A DNA stretch of 7,627 bases from CAYGTS01 sp964352905 (GCA_964352905.1 CAYGTS010000125.1:1-7627); one strand, 5' to 3'; numbered from the stretch's first letter, positions 1 to 6,295 are shown. Notes: generated by a model from the sequence alone, not told the origin. Numbers and translations: made by a program.

Positions 1-114
1 GTATGAGTTATACATGAGCATTTCGATAAAAGATTTTAGCCGTTTTTAGCCCAAACGCCAGTCCTCTTGATAAGCGGGGATCAGGGCGTTCCCATCTACA
101 GGGTGAATAGTTAC
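1..114 (+). repeat. Palindromic MITE-like repeat, copy A (left part outside window)
   Basis: This is the right-hand part of a repeat family with four copies in the window; the left part lies before the window start. It ends in the terminal inverted repeat TGAATAGTTAC at 104-114. Positions 53-114 are identical, in inverted orientation, to 3613-3674 of copy C (62 of 62 bases). From about position 15 it also aligns with the central segment and right half of copy B (offset near 1560). The GC-rich core can fold, with AACGCC (54-59) pairing with GGCGTT. It lies immediately upstream of the radical SAM promoter. It carries no transposase, so any movement would need help in trans. Confidence 0.85.
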
Positions 115-122
115 GAAAAAAA

Positions 123-151
123 TTGCAAAGAGTATATCCAGCTTTTACACT
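123..151 (+). promoter_or_regulatory. Candidate sigma-70 promoter of the radical SAM gene
   Basis: A -35-like TTGCAA (123-128) and a -10-like TACACT (146-151) are separated by 17 bp, each matching the consensus at 4 of 6 positions. Transcription would start near 158, giving a leader of about 23 nt. It sits directly after repeat copy A, so the repeat boundary abuts the promoter. This is a prediction from sequence only. Confidence 0.4.
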
Positions 152-166
152 ACGTGCATTAAAAAT

Positions 167-173
167 AAGGAAG
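167..173 (+). promoter_or_regulatory. Ribosome binding site of the radical SAM gene
   Basis: AAGGAAG lies 7 nt before the ATG at 181, a near-consensus Shine-Dalgarno sequence with good spacing. It supports the start codon chosen. Confidence 0.75.
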
Positions 174-180
174 TTACTTT

Positions 181-1587
181 ATGCCGCAGCCTTCATTGCC
201 CGCAAAAAAATTATTACTCTTATCGTTTGATTGGACGCGCCCCAAAGATCCACCCATGTCACTCGGACAAGCATCGATTCTGGCTAAACTCAAACAATCA
301 GATATTGATGTTACGGCTAAATCTTGGTCGGTTAATGATGAAAAATTTAATTTAAACGATGCACTTGAATTTATCATGCAGCATGCCGATGCCAATGTTG
401 ATGTAGCAATAGGGACATATGTTTGGCATGAGCCTAGTACTCAAAATTTACTCAACAAATTAAAGCTTGAAAATTTTCCAGGCAGAATTATCTTGGGTGG
501 GCCGCAAATTAGCTACACCAAGCAAAATTTGGAACAATATTACCCGCAAGCTGATATTTTTATTCGTGGTTATGCTGAAGATGCTTTAACTAAGCTTTTA
601 TCATCATCACAAAAAAAACCACTGATAAACGGTGTTCACTACGCGAATAGTTCAGATTTAAAATTATCAGCACAAGTTGATTTGAATGATCTACCATCAC
701 CTTATCTTACTGGCATCATAAAACCGCAACGTTTTATTCGCTGGGAAACGCAACGCGGTTGCCCTTTTCGTTGTACCTTTTGCCAACACCGCGAATCTGA
801 TAATAGCATGTTGCGCAGGCAATTAGATTATTTGCGTGTGATGCAAGAAGTGGAATGGATTATTGCAAATCCGATTATTCAAGATATTGCAGTGCTTGAT
901 CCCACCTTTAACTCTGGGCCACACTATTTAGCAATTCTGCAAAAACTAGTTGCCGGATGTTATCGTGGAAAGCTTGCATTACAATGTCGTTTTGAAATGG
1001 TTAATGAAACATTTTTAGATGTGGTTTGCGCATTGAATCAAACAGCACGCGTTGTTTTAGAATTTGGCCTGCAAACAATTCATCAGAATGAAGCTAAGAT
1101 TATTCGTCGCTTAAATAACATGGATAAAGTGACACAAATTTTGTCAGAACTTAAACAGCGTAATATTGAAATTGAAATATCATTAATTTTTGGATTACCT
1201 GGCCAAACGTTAAGATCATTTCAAGCATCAGTACAGTTTTGTAAAGATTATGCAGTACCCACGATTTATGCTTATCCGTTAATGCTGTTACGTGGAACAC
1301 CACTGCATGCAGAAAAAGAAAAATTACAATTAATCGAATCCAGCGATTTAAATATCAATATTAACCGGATCCAAAGCAATATTCCACATGTTGTAGCCAG
1401 CCCGACTTTTAAATATGAAGAGTGGTGTGCGATGGTGGATATTGCAGAATCACTTAATGCTTATAATGCAAAAAGCAAGAGTATCTATTCAGAAAATTTA
1501 ACTGTGAATTTACCTAGAACGCTCAGATTGGGTGATAAAAACAGCGAAAATATCTTTGAGAAAGCGCAGGTTATAGATAATAAATAA
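181..1587 (+). CDS. B12-binding-type radical SAM protein with repeat-encoded C-terminus
   Basis: The 468-residue protein has the architecture of class B (cobalamin-binding-domain) radical SAM enzymes. Residues about 10-145 resemble a B12-binding alpha/beta fold, with the typical GGP (106-108) and an IRGYAED segment (128-134). The classical DxHxxG cobalamin ligand motif is not seen. Residues about 185-375 form the radical SAM barrel, with the [4Fe-4S] motif CxxxCxxC at C194, C198 and C201. The later segments LEFGLQT (293-299) and IFGLPGQT (336-343) are typical of the barrel. Such enzymes cleave S-adenosylmethionine to make a 5'-deoxyadenosyl radical; the substrate here is unknown. Residues 434-468 and the stop codon are encoded by repeat copy B, so the native end was probably near residue 433. 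The gene converges on the kinase gene 28 bp away, and no maturation partner is adjacent. Radical SAM class is secure; function is not. Confidence 0.88.
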   Translation: MPQPSLPAKKLLLLSFDWTRPKDPPMSLGQASILAKLKQSDIDVTAKSWSVNDEKFNLNDALEFIMQHADANVDVAIGTYVWHEPSTQNLLNKLKLENFPGRIILGGPQISYTKQNLEQYYPQADIFIRGYAEDALTKLLSSSQKKPLINGVHYANSSDLKLSAQVDLNDLPSPYLTGIIKPQRFIRWETQRGCPFRCTFCQHRESDNSMLRRQLDYLRVMQEVEWIIANPIIQDIAVLDPTFNSGPHYLAILQKLVAGCYRGKLALQCRFEMVNETFLDVVCALNQTARVVLEFGLQTIHQNEAKIIRRLNNMDKVTQILSELKQRNIEIEISLIFGLPGQTLRSFQASVQFCKDYAVPTIYAYPLMLLRGTPLHAEKEKLQLIESSDLNININRIQSNIPHVVASPTFKYEEWCAMVDIAESLNAYNAKSKSIYSENLTVNLPRTLRLGDKNSENIFEKAQVIDNK

Positions 1588-1683
1588 GCATTTCGATAAA
1601 AAATTTTCGGCGCTTTTAGCTCAAACGCCAGTCCTCGCGAAAGCGGGGGTCAGGACGTTCCCGGCTACGGAGTGAGTAGTTAC
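1481..1683 (+). repeat. Palindromic MITE-like repeat, copy B (full length, 203 bp)
   Basis: This is the only complete long-form copy. It is bounded by GTATCTATTCA (1481-1491) and TGAGTAGTTAC (1673-1683), imperfect versions of the 11-bp terminal inverted repeat seen exactly in copy C. The left 62 bp matches copies C and D, the right 57 bp matches A and C, and the central 84 bp (about 1543-1626) is partly shared with A but absent from C. The copy overlaps the 3' ends of two convergent genes. Both stop codons, TAA at 1585-1587 (+) and TAA at 1616-1618 (-), fall in the central segment. Confidence 0.88.
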
Positions 1684-3592
1684 TTAAATACTTTATACCT
1701 TCCTTATATTGTGAGCGTTCTGCATAACGTCTCGCCTGCCGATCAAACATCACTGCCATTTTAAAATGACGAACATCCGAACGAGGTTCACTTGGTTTCG
1801 ATAAAACGGTGGTTTCCGGATTATAATCATTAAATGCTGGCAATTCATCAATTTCAGTTTGTGCTACGCTGGGGAAATTTTTACAAATACCCAATACCAT
1901 CACAATAAAATTTAAAATAGCATATTGTTTAAATAGCAAAAATAAGCTTAGCTCATATTGATTTGGCGTCTGGCCAAAATAAGACGTTAACAATGCAGCC
2001 TCAGTTTCTTCATTAAGACGTAGAAAGACAACCAGTGATCCTAAATCAAATAACAAATCGCCAGCTTGACTAAATTCAAAGTCAATTAATTGAAAAGATT
2101 TATTAAGCGCTTGCAAAATGTTCCACATATGTAAGTCATGATGGCAAATTGTCAGCGTGGTGAATTGTTCACATAAAGGTTTGATACGATCAATTTCACG
2201 TAGTGCATCACGAAACATGTGATACTGTGGGTTTTCAGTGGTAAAACAATGTTGATGCACGCGATTATGAATAACTTGCAAACGTGGGTTTTTAAAAAAA
2301 GTCGCTTTTGTTTTTTGACTAAGTTGAACTTGTTCTAATTGCGTGAAAATAAAGCCTAAATGCATTAATGTTTCATTATCCATTTTCTCATACCAATTAG
2401 TTATATTTTCCACAAACTCCATGATAATAATACCAATTTTTGCAGAAGAAAAATGTACTTTTGGTGATAAACCGAAGTGTGAAAAAATAGCCATTACGCT
2501 AATTTCGCGTTGCCTATTTTTTTGTGGTTGCTCTAACGACATGCGTCTTAAAACAAAAAAGTCATCATTAACGATGACTTTATACGTGTTGGCCCACGGT
2601 GACATACCATCTGTGAATGCCTCAATCGAAAAAGAAACATGAGGTGATAAATATGTTTGCGAAGCTAGTTCAGTGCAAAACGGGATACACGTTTTCATAA
2701 TGGCGGCAGCCATAGCGGCAATATCCTTTTCGGGTACTTTCTTTTTTAATTCGGCTTCAATCAATAATTGACTTTGCTGTGGTGTTGTTAAGGCTAATCT
2801 TGCCCAAGCTTTATTCGGTGCATGTTGGCCAAAAACCTTAGCAGGTAAAAAGCTTAGCACACGATGTTGAAGAGATAGCGGTAATCTGTGCCAATACGGT
2901 TCGGGTTTGTTGATGGATAAAATATTTTCTAACGCCGCTTGATAACGACCGGTTTTTCTGACAAGACGGATTTTCTCTAACAAAAAATCGATATGTGAAC
3001 GTTCTTTAAAATTAATAGTCGCTAGCATAACTTGGTGGATTAAAGCTAATTGTTTTAATAAAAAAAAGAATTGTAATGTTTTAAAACTTGCTGGCTTATT
3101 AAAAAAATTTTTCAGTAAAATGCGCTCTTGCTGTGGTGATAACTTAAAATTATTCACAAGAGTGGCTAGTTGATAAAAATGATCAGTCATTAAATCATTA
3201 CTAAAAGTTATCTGCCAAAATGTTTTTCCGTCAAATAAAAGCGGATTGTCTGATAAACTAGCATGCGAGATAACTTGTAATTGCATCAGCGTTGAGAGTT
3301 GCTGGTAATTACTGAGAATTTCAGCGATCCAAGGTGCTTGGCTATTCATGCGGGTTAACTCAGGTAGTGTTTGCTGAGCCTGTTGCGCATAGCCTATTGT
3401 GTTAACTGATTGGAATGTAAAAGGCTGCTCACCTATCATTAACTCATAGGTCGTCGTACTTCCTGCAACTTCTCTGATTCCAACAATACCATGATAGTTT
3501 GGGAAATTTTTTTGAATAGCCGTTTTTAAAGCGAGTCTTTTTTCTTTTGGTATAACAGAAAAATTTTCAAATTGAAGCTTAGCAAAGCTCAT
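1616..3592 (-). CDS. F-box/choline-kinase-like (APH fold) fusion protein, candidate effector
   Basis: The 658-residue protein has at least three parts. Residues 1-230 are unassigned, though 36-66 look like a degenerate kinase N-lobe strand pair. Residues about 234-268 match the F-box pattern: LP at 237-238, then LQHRVLSFLP, then AWARLA. Residues about 318-570 are a choline/aminoglycoside kinase domain: N-lobe strands NTYKVIV (335-341) and FFVLRRM (345-351), catalytic loop HHDLHMWN (HxDxxxxN; H484, D486, N491) and metal-binding DFE (504-506) followed by GDLLFDLGS. Key residues are intact, so phosphotransfer to a small alcohol or amine is plausible; the substrate is unknown. F-box segments bind Skp1 in eukaryotic ubiquitin ligases, which suggests action inside a host cell. 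No signal peptide is seen. The start is supported by AAGGGGA (3602-3608) 9 nt upstream. Residues 637-658 and the stop come from repeat copy B. Confidence 0.8.
   Translation of the reverse strand: MSFAKLQFENFSVIPKEKRLALKTAIQKNFPNYHGIVGIREVAGSTTTYELMIGEQPFTFQSVNTIGYAQQAQQTLPELTRMNSQAPWIAEILSNYQQLSTLMQLQVISHASLSDNPLLFDGKTFWQITFSNDLMTDHFYQLATLVNNFKLSPQQERILLKNFFNKPASFKTLQFFFLLKQLALIHQVMLATINFKERSHIDFLLEKIRLVRKTGRYQAALENILSINKPEPYWHRLPLSLQHRVLSFLPAKVFGQHAPNKAWARLALTTPQQSQLLIEAELKKKVPEKDIAAMAAAIMKTCIPFCTELASQTYLSPHVSFSIEAFTDGMSPWANTYKVIVNDDFFVLRRMSLEQPQKNRQREISVMAIFSHFGLSPKVHFSSAKIGIIIMEFVENITNWYEKMDNETLMHLGFIFTQLEQVQLSQKTKATFFKNPRLQVIHNRVHQHCFTTENPQYHMFRDALREIDRIKPLCEQFTTLTICHHDLHMWNILQALNKSFQLIDFEFSQAGDLLFDLGSLVVFLRLNEETEAALLTSYFGQTPNQYELSLFLLFKQYAILNFIVMVLGICKNFPSVAQTEIDELPAFNDYNPETTVLSKPSEPRSDVRHFKMAVMFDRQARRYAERSQYKEGIKYLSNYSLRSRERPDPRFREDWRLS
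1624..1659. other. Hairpin in the core of repeat copy B between convergent genes
   Basis: GTCCTCGC (1631-1638) and GCGGGGGT (1643-1650) form an 8-pair stem, including G-U pairs, closed by a GAAA tetraloop (1639-1642). An outer helix of AACG (1624-1627) with CGTT (1656-1659) extends it through small internal loops. Copies A and C keep the fold with different bases; for example AACGCC/GGCGTT becomes a perfect outer stem there. It lacks a good T tract, so it is not a classical terminator. Its place just past two facing stop codons would still suit 3'-end protection or transcript separation. Confidence 0.55.
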
Positions 3593-3612
3593 GAATAAAC
3601 GTCCCCTTTTTT

Positions 3613-3732
3613 GTAACTATTCACCCTGTAGATGGGAACGCCCTGATCCCCGCTTATCAAGAGGACTGGCGTTTTTATCGCCAAATCTGAACGTTCTTGG
3701 TAAATTTACACTTAAACTTACTGAATAGTTAC
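3613..3732 (-). repeat. Palindromic MITE-like repeat, copy C (short form, 120 bp)
   Basis: It has perfect 11-bp terminal inverted repeats, GTAACTATTCA (3613-3623) and TGAATAGTTAC (3722-3732). Read on the minus strand, it equals the left 62 bp and right 58 bp of the long form joined directly at GATAAAAAC/GCCAG, without the central 84 bp. It fills most of the 201-bp divergent gap between the kinase gene and the HAD gene, so any kinase promoter lies in or across it; I could not pick a convincing one. No clear target-site duplication is visible (flanks end in TT and start with CC). Confidence 0.9.
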
Positions 3733-3759
3733 CCTTTGTTTATGTAAAATTTCACATTA

Positions 3760-3768
3760 TGCTATAAT
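3760..3768 (+). promoter_or_regulatory. Extended -10 promoter of the HAD gene
   Basis: TGCTATAAT is a perfect extended -10 element (TGn plus TATAAT). Only a weak -35, TTATGT at 3740-3745, lies 17 bp upstream, as is common for extended -10 promoters. The predicted start near 3775 excludes the upstream in-frame ATG at 3767, which overlaps the -10 box. This fixes the gene start at 3794, where AAGAGA (3782-3787) lies 6 nt before the ATG. The promoter is 27 bp outside the end of repeat copy C. Confidence 0.65.
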
Positions 3769-3793
3769 GGTTATTTATAACAAGAGAATAATA

Positions 3794-4450
3794 ATGCCAC
3801 TCGCTATTTTTGACTTAGATGACACGTTAATCAGAGGATCTAGTGATTTTGCTTGGGAGCAATTTTTAGTATCAAAAAAAATCCTGAATGAAATCGATTA
3901 TCGTCTCGCGCAAAAGCAATTCCAAATCGATTATGTTGCCGGCAATTTAGATATTTATCAACGACAAGCGTATTTTTTAGAAACGCTGCGTGGATTTGAT
4001 TTAGCCGTATTATACGCCATGCGTGATGAATTCATGCAAACTATCGCGACCAACATGCTATTGCCCAAAGCACTTGAATTAGTGGCCACCCACCGTGCGC
4101 GTGGCGATACTATTTTAATTATCACCGCGGCTAACCATTTTATTACCGAGCCGATTGCCGCATTGTTTGAAGTTGATGCCTTAATTGCCACCGAAGCTAA
4201 AATGGATAAAAATGGGTTTACCGGCGAAGTTGAAGGTGTACCGAGTTTTCGCGATGGCAAAGTGATCAGGCTTAATCATTGGTTAAATGATAATCCCATC
4301 TCGATGGAAAATAGCACTTTTTACAGTGATTCGATTAACGATTTACCCTTATTAGAATTAGTGGCTAATCCTATTGTCGTGGATCCAGAAGATAAATTAC
4401 GCGAAGTAGCACAGCAAAGACAGTGGCAAATGCTGAGCTTACGAGACTAG
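3794..4450 (+). CDS. HAD superfamily subfamily IB hydrolase (SerB-like phosphatase)
   Basis: The 218-residue protein has all haloacid dehalogenase motifs. Motif I is DLDDT (D7 nucleophile, D9 acid/base, T11); motif II is the Thr in IITAAN (T111); motif III is probably K156 in FRDGK; motif IV is DSINDLP (D179, N182, D183), which binds Mg2+. Length, the alpha-helical cap between motifs I and II and the DSxNDxP form of motif IV match the HAD-IB family, which includes phosphoserine phosphatase-like and other small-metabolite phosphatases. The exact substrate cannot be read from sequence; SerB itself is one option but not preferred. The gene has its own promoter and its 3' end overlaps that of rseP by 12 bp. 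The upstream ATG at 3767 is rejected because it lies inside the promoter. Confidence 0.88.
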   Translation: MPLAIFDLDDTLIRGSSDFAWEQFLVSKKILNEIDYRLAQKQFQIDYVAGNLDIYQRQAYFLETLRGFDLAVLYAMRDEFMQTIATNMLLPKALELVATHRARGDTILIITAANHFITEPIAALFEVDALIATEAKMDKNGFTGEVEGVPSFRDGKVIRLNHWLNDNPISMENSTFYSDSINDLPLLELVANPIVVDPEDKLREVAQQRQWQMLSLRD

Positions 4451-5806
4451 CAATCGTGTAATATCATTCACCGATGCCTGCACTAATAAAATAAACAATA
4501 AAATTAAACCAATACGCAAGCCAACAATTTGAACAGCGATTGAAATGGGTTTGCCGCGAATTTTTTCAATGATTAAATAAACTAAATGCCCACCATCTAA
4601 GCCAGGGATGGGTAATAAATTAATAAAGGCAATTGCCAAACTAATTATGGCAAGGAATTTTATAAACATCAGTACGCTATTATGTAGCGATAAACCCGCG
4701 CCTTCAATAATGCTAATGGGCCCACCTAAACTTTGCAGCGAAATTTTACCTGTTAATAATTTTCCCAACATGATGAGATTAAACTTTAAAATATAAGCAG
4801 AGTCTGCTGTTGCAACCGCTAACGCTTTAAACGGTGGATATTGTATTTCACGTAATAAACTTATGGGCCATTTATTGTGTAATGGCTTAATGCCAAGGAA
4901 TAAATAGCGTTGGCCGCTAACATGTTTTTTAATTTCAGGATTAATTGTTAAGCTTATTATTTGCTGTGCTCGTTTAATAGTGGCTCGTAAGGGTAAAGCA
5001 GGATTGCTTCTAAGTAATTTTAGCAATTGATTCCAAGAAGTTATTTCAGTGTCATTAATTTTTAAAATACGATCCTGTTTTTGTAAACCCGCGTGTGCCG
5101 CAGGTGAATCTTTAACAAGCTCGCCAACGATGGGTGGAATTTTCGGCATGAAAGGAATAATGCCAAGGCTCTTTAGTAGCTGCGGTTGCATGGGGTTAAA
5201 TTGCCAACCTTGTAAATCGAGCGCATAATTTTGTAATTGATCTTGATGGCGCACTTGTACGTTAACATTACGATGATCACCAATTTGCATGAGTAGTGTC
5301 ATTAACACACGCTGCCAATCCGGTGTTGTGGTATTAGCAATTTGTGTGATTTCTGCATGAGCTGGCAATTCTGCGCGCGCAGCAAACGATTGCGGTATAG
5401 TGTGACCAATTACTGGAGGCACGGTTTTGATGCCAACCATGTAGATAAACCAAAAAGCCAACACCGCAAATATTATGTTAAATAATGGACCGGCTAAAAT
5501 AATTAAAAAGCGTTGCCAAATCGGTTTATGGGTGAATTCATAAGGCAGATCGGCTGTTGCCACAGGGCGTTCGCGCGCATCCAGCATCTTAACGTAGCCA
5601 CCTATGGGGAACATACCTACTCGTACTTGCATGCCAGTACGTGTTTGGTGTTGCCAAAGGGCTTTACCAAAACCAATAGAGTAGTGCGTGACGTTAACTT
5701 TAAATAACCGCGCAAAAATGAAATGACCGTATTCGTGCACTGCAATAAGGACGAAAATGGTGATCAGAATAGCTAAGAGATTGTTTATAATGGATAATAT
5801 TGGCAT
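4439..5806 (-). CDS. rseP: RseP-type site-2 zinc metalloprotease (regulator of sigma-E protease)
   Basis: The 455-residue inner-membrane protease is close in length to E. coli RseP (about 450). Transmembrane helix 1 carries the zinc motif HEYGH (H24, E25, H28). The following stretch with IGFGKALW (44-51) and GGYVKMLD (69-76) is typical of the family. Helix 2 spans about 98-122. Two PDZ-like regions follow, about 127-215 (degenerate) and 224-290 (clear, with SPAAHAGLQKQDRILKIN). The third metal ligand is D404 in LLPIPGLDGGH within the last membrane part. Family members complete regulated intramembrane proteolysis, for example cleaving anti-sigma factor RseA after DegS, and remove signal peptides. 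The gene is away from its usual dxr/cdsA/bamA neighbours. The start matches the family's usual distance to HExxH, but no strong Shine-Dalgarno precedes it. Confidence 0.95.
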   Translation of the reverse strand: MPILSIINNLLAILITIFVLIAVHEYGHFIFARLFKVNVTHYSIGFGKALWQHQTRTGMQVRVGMFPIGGYVKMLDARERPVATADLPYEFTHKPIWQRFLIILAGPLFNIIFAVLAFWFIYMVGIKTVPPVIGHTIPQSFAARAELPAHAEITQIANTTTPDWQRVLMTLLMQIGDHRNVNVQVRHQDQLQNYALDLQGWQFNPMQPQLLKSLGIIPFMPKIPPIVGELVKDSPAAHAGLQKQDRILKINDTEITSWNQLLKLLRSNPALPLRATIKRAQQIISLTINPEIKKHVSGQRYLFLGIKPLHNKWPISLLREIQYPPFKALAVATADSAYILKFNLIMLGKLLTGKISLQSLGGPISIIEGAGLSLHNSVLMFIKFLAIISLAIAFINLLPIPGLDGGHLVYLIIEKIRGKPISIAVQIVGLRIGLILLFILLVQASVNDITRLLVS

Positions 5807-5813
5807 AATTGTG

Positions 5814-5842
5814 ATTTTAACACATCCATAATAGCTTGAGAA
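5814..5842 (-). promoter_or_regulatory. Candidate rseP promoter, possibly giving a leaderless or near-leaderless mRNA
   Basis: On the minus strand, TTCTCA (5837-5842) and TAAAAT (5814-5819) form -35 and -10 elements with 17-bp spacing. A start 7-8 nt after the -10 would fall at or next to the rseP ATG (5806), fitting the lack of a ribosome binding site. An alternative -10, TATTAT at 5828-5833, would give a leader of roughly 15 nt but has a poorer -35. Confidence 0.35.
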
Positions 5843-5976
5843 TCGAATTCATGCACTTACAGAAATACGCTTTTTTTGCCTGGCAGATTGTAAGAGATAT
5901 CTCAAAGGTCTGTGCGATATTCATTCAAAGTTGAGTTTATGGCTAGGTATTAAGAACAAAAAAACAGCATAACTAA

Positions 5977-6242
5977 TTGATTTTAAAAAAAATAAAAATT
6001 ACAACCCAAAAAACTAACTGACTGCCTGCATATTCGCTTGTTGCAAGGGGATGTTCTTATGCCTACCGATTTGATAAATTAATAAGTGCGACATTATGGA
6101 AAATTAAGGACATATCTCAGCCGTAAGGTAACATGGATTGTTAAAGCATGGATGCGATTTCAGAATACGGATTAGTTTTGAAATCAATATTGAGATAAAG
6201 CACTCTTGCTGTAAAACCCGCCTTTTTTAAGGCGGGTTTTTT
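5977..6242 (+). ncRNA. Candidate unassigned transcript ending at a strong terminator
   Basis: The 489-bp gap between the rseP start and hemA (5807-6295) has no convincing protein gene, tRNA or rRNA. A possible promoter, TTGATT (5977-5982) with TACAAC (6000-6005) at 17-bp spacing, lies upstream of the terminator at 6213-6242 and would give an RNA of about 230 nt. Inside it, TATCTCA (near 6113) can pair with TGAGATA (near 6191), enclosing CCGTA/TACGG pairs; there is also a CTTG-TTG-CAAG hairpin near 6040. I recognise no known RNA family. It could instead be the untranslated remains of a decayed gene. Confidence 0.3.
6213..6242 (+). terminator. Rho-independent terminator upstream of hemA
   Basis: A perfect 12-bp stem, AAAACCCGCCTT (6213-6224) with AAGGCGGGTTTT (6229-6240), encloses a TTTT loop and runs into TTTTTT (6237-6242). 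The T tract is better on the + strand, so it should stop rightward transcription arriving from before hemA. The nearest upstream gene, rseP, is transcribed away from it, so the transcript it ends is unidentified. Confidence 0.9.
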
Positions 6243-6256
6243 ATTGGCCCACAGTT

Positions 6257-6265
6257 TGCTACACT
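6257..6265 (+). promoter_or_regulatory. Candidate extended -10 promoter of hemA
   Basis: TGCTACACT combines an extended -10 TGn with TACACT. The -35 region would fall in the terminator T tract and is poor. Transcription would begin near 6272, about 24 nt before the hemA ATG, downstream of the terminator, so hemA would be independent of the upstream transcript. No clear Shine-Dalgarno lies before the ATG. Confidence 0.45.
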
Positions 6266-6295
6266 ACGCACAACTAAATCTTTAACGATTAACAC

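Noticed and set aside
2343..2642. 99-codon + strand ORF inside the kinase gene
   Set aside because: It is antisense to well-conserved kinase coding sequence and shows no domain or ribosome site; the same applies to antisense ORFs inside the HAD, rseP and radical SAM genes.
1..3732. CRISPR array or insertion sequence
   Set aside because: The repeats are few, long, of both orientations and unevenly spaced by genes, and no transposase or cas gene is present.
3767..3793. Upstream in-frame ATG adding nine residues to the HAD protein
   Set aside because: The ATG overlaps the TATAAT of a perfect extended -10 element; the protein family starts just before the DxDxT motif, matching the ATG at 3794 with AAGAGA before it.
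5894..5903. GAGATATCTC perfect 10-bp palindrome as an operator
   Set aside because: It lies over 85 bp upstream of the rseP start with no matching partner site or known regulator motif; short palindromes like this arise by chance.
5851..5934. 27-codon ORF (starting MHLQKYAF) between rseP and hemA
   Set aside because: No clear ribosome binding site, no recognisable motif, and a length expected by chance in this sequence.
6148..6198. 16-codon ORF ending 14 bp before the terminator, and a 7-codon ORF at 6059-6082 with AAGGGG upstream
   Set aside because: Both are too short to support as genes; the second has a ribosome-site-like sequence but no leader-peptide signature. They are mentioned only as possible contents of the candidate RNA.
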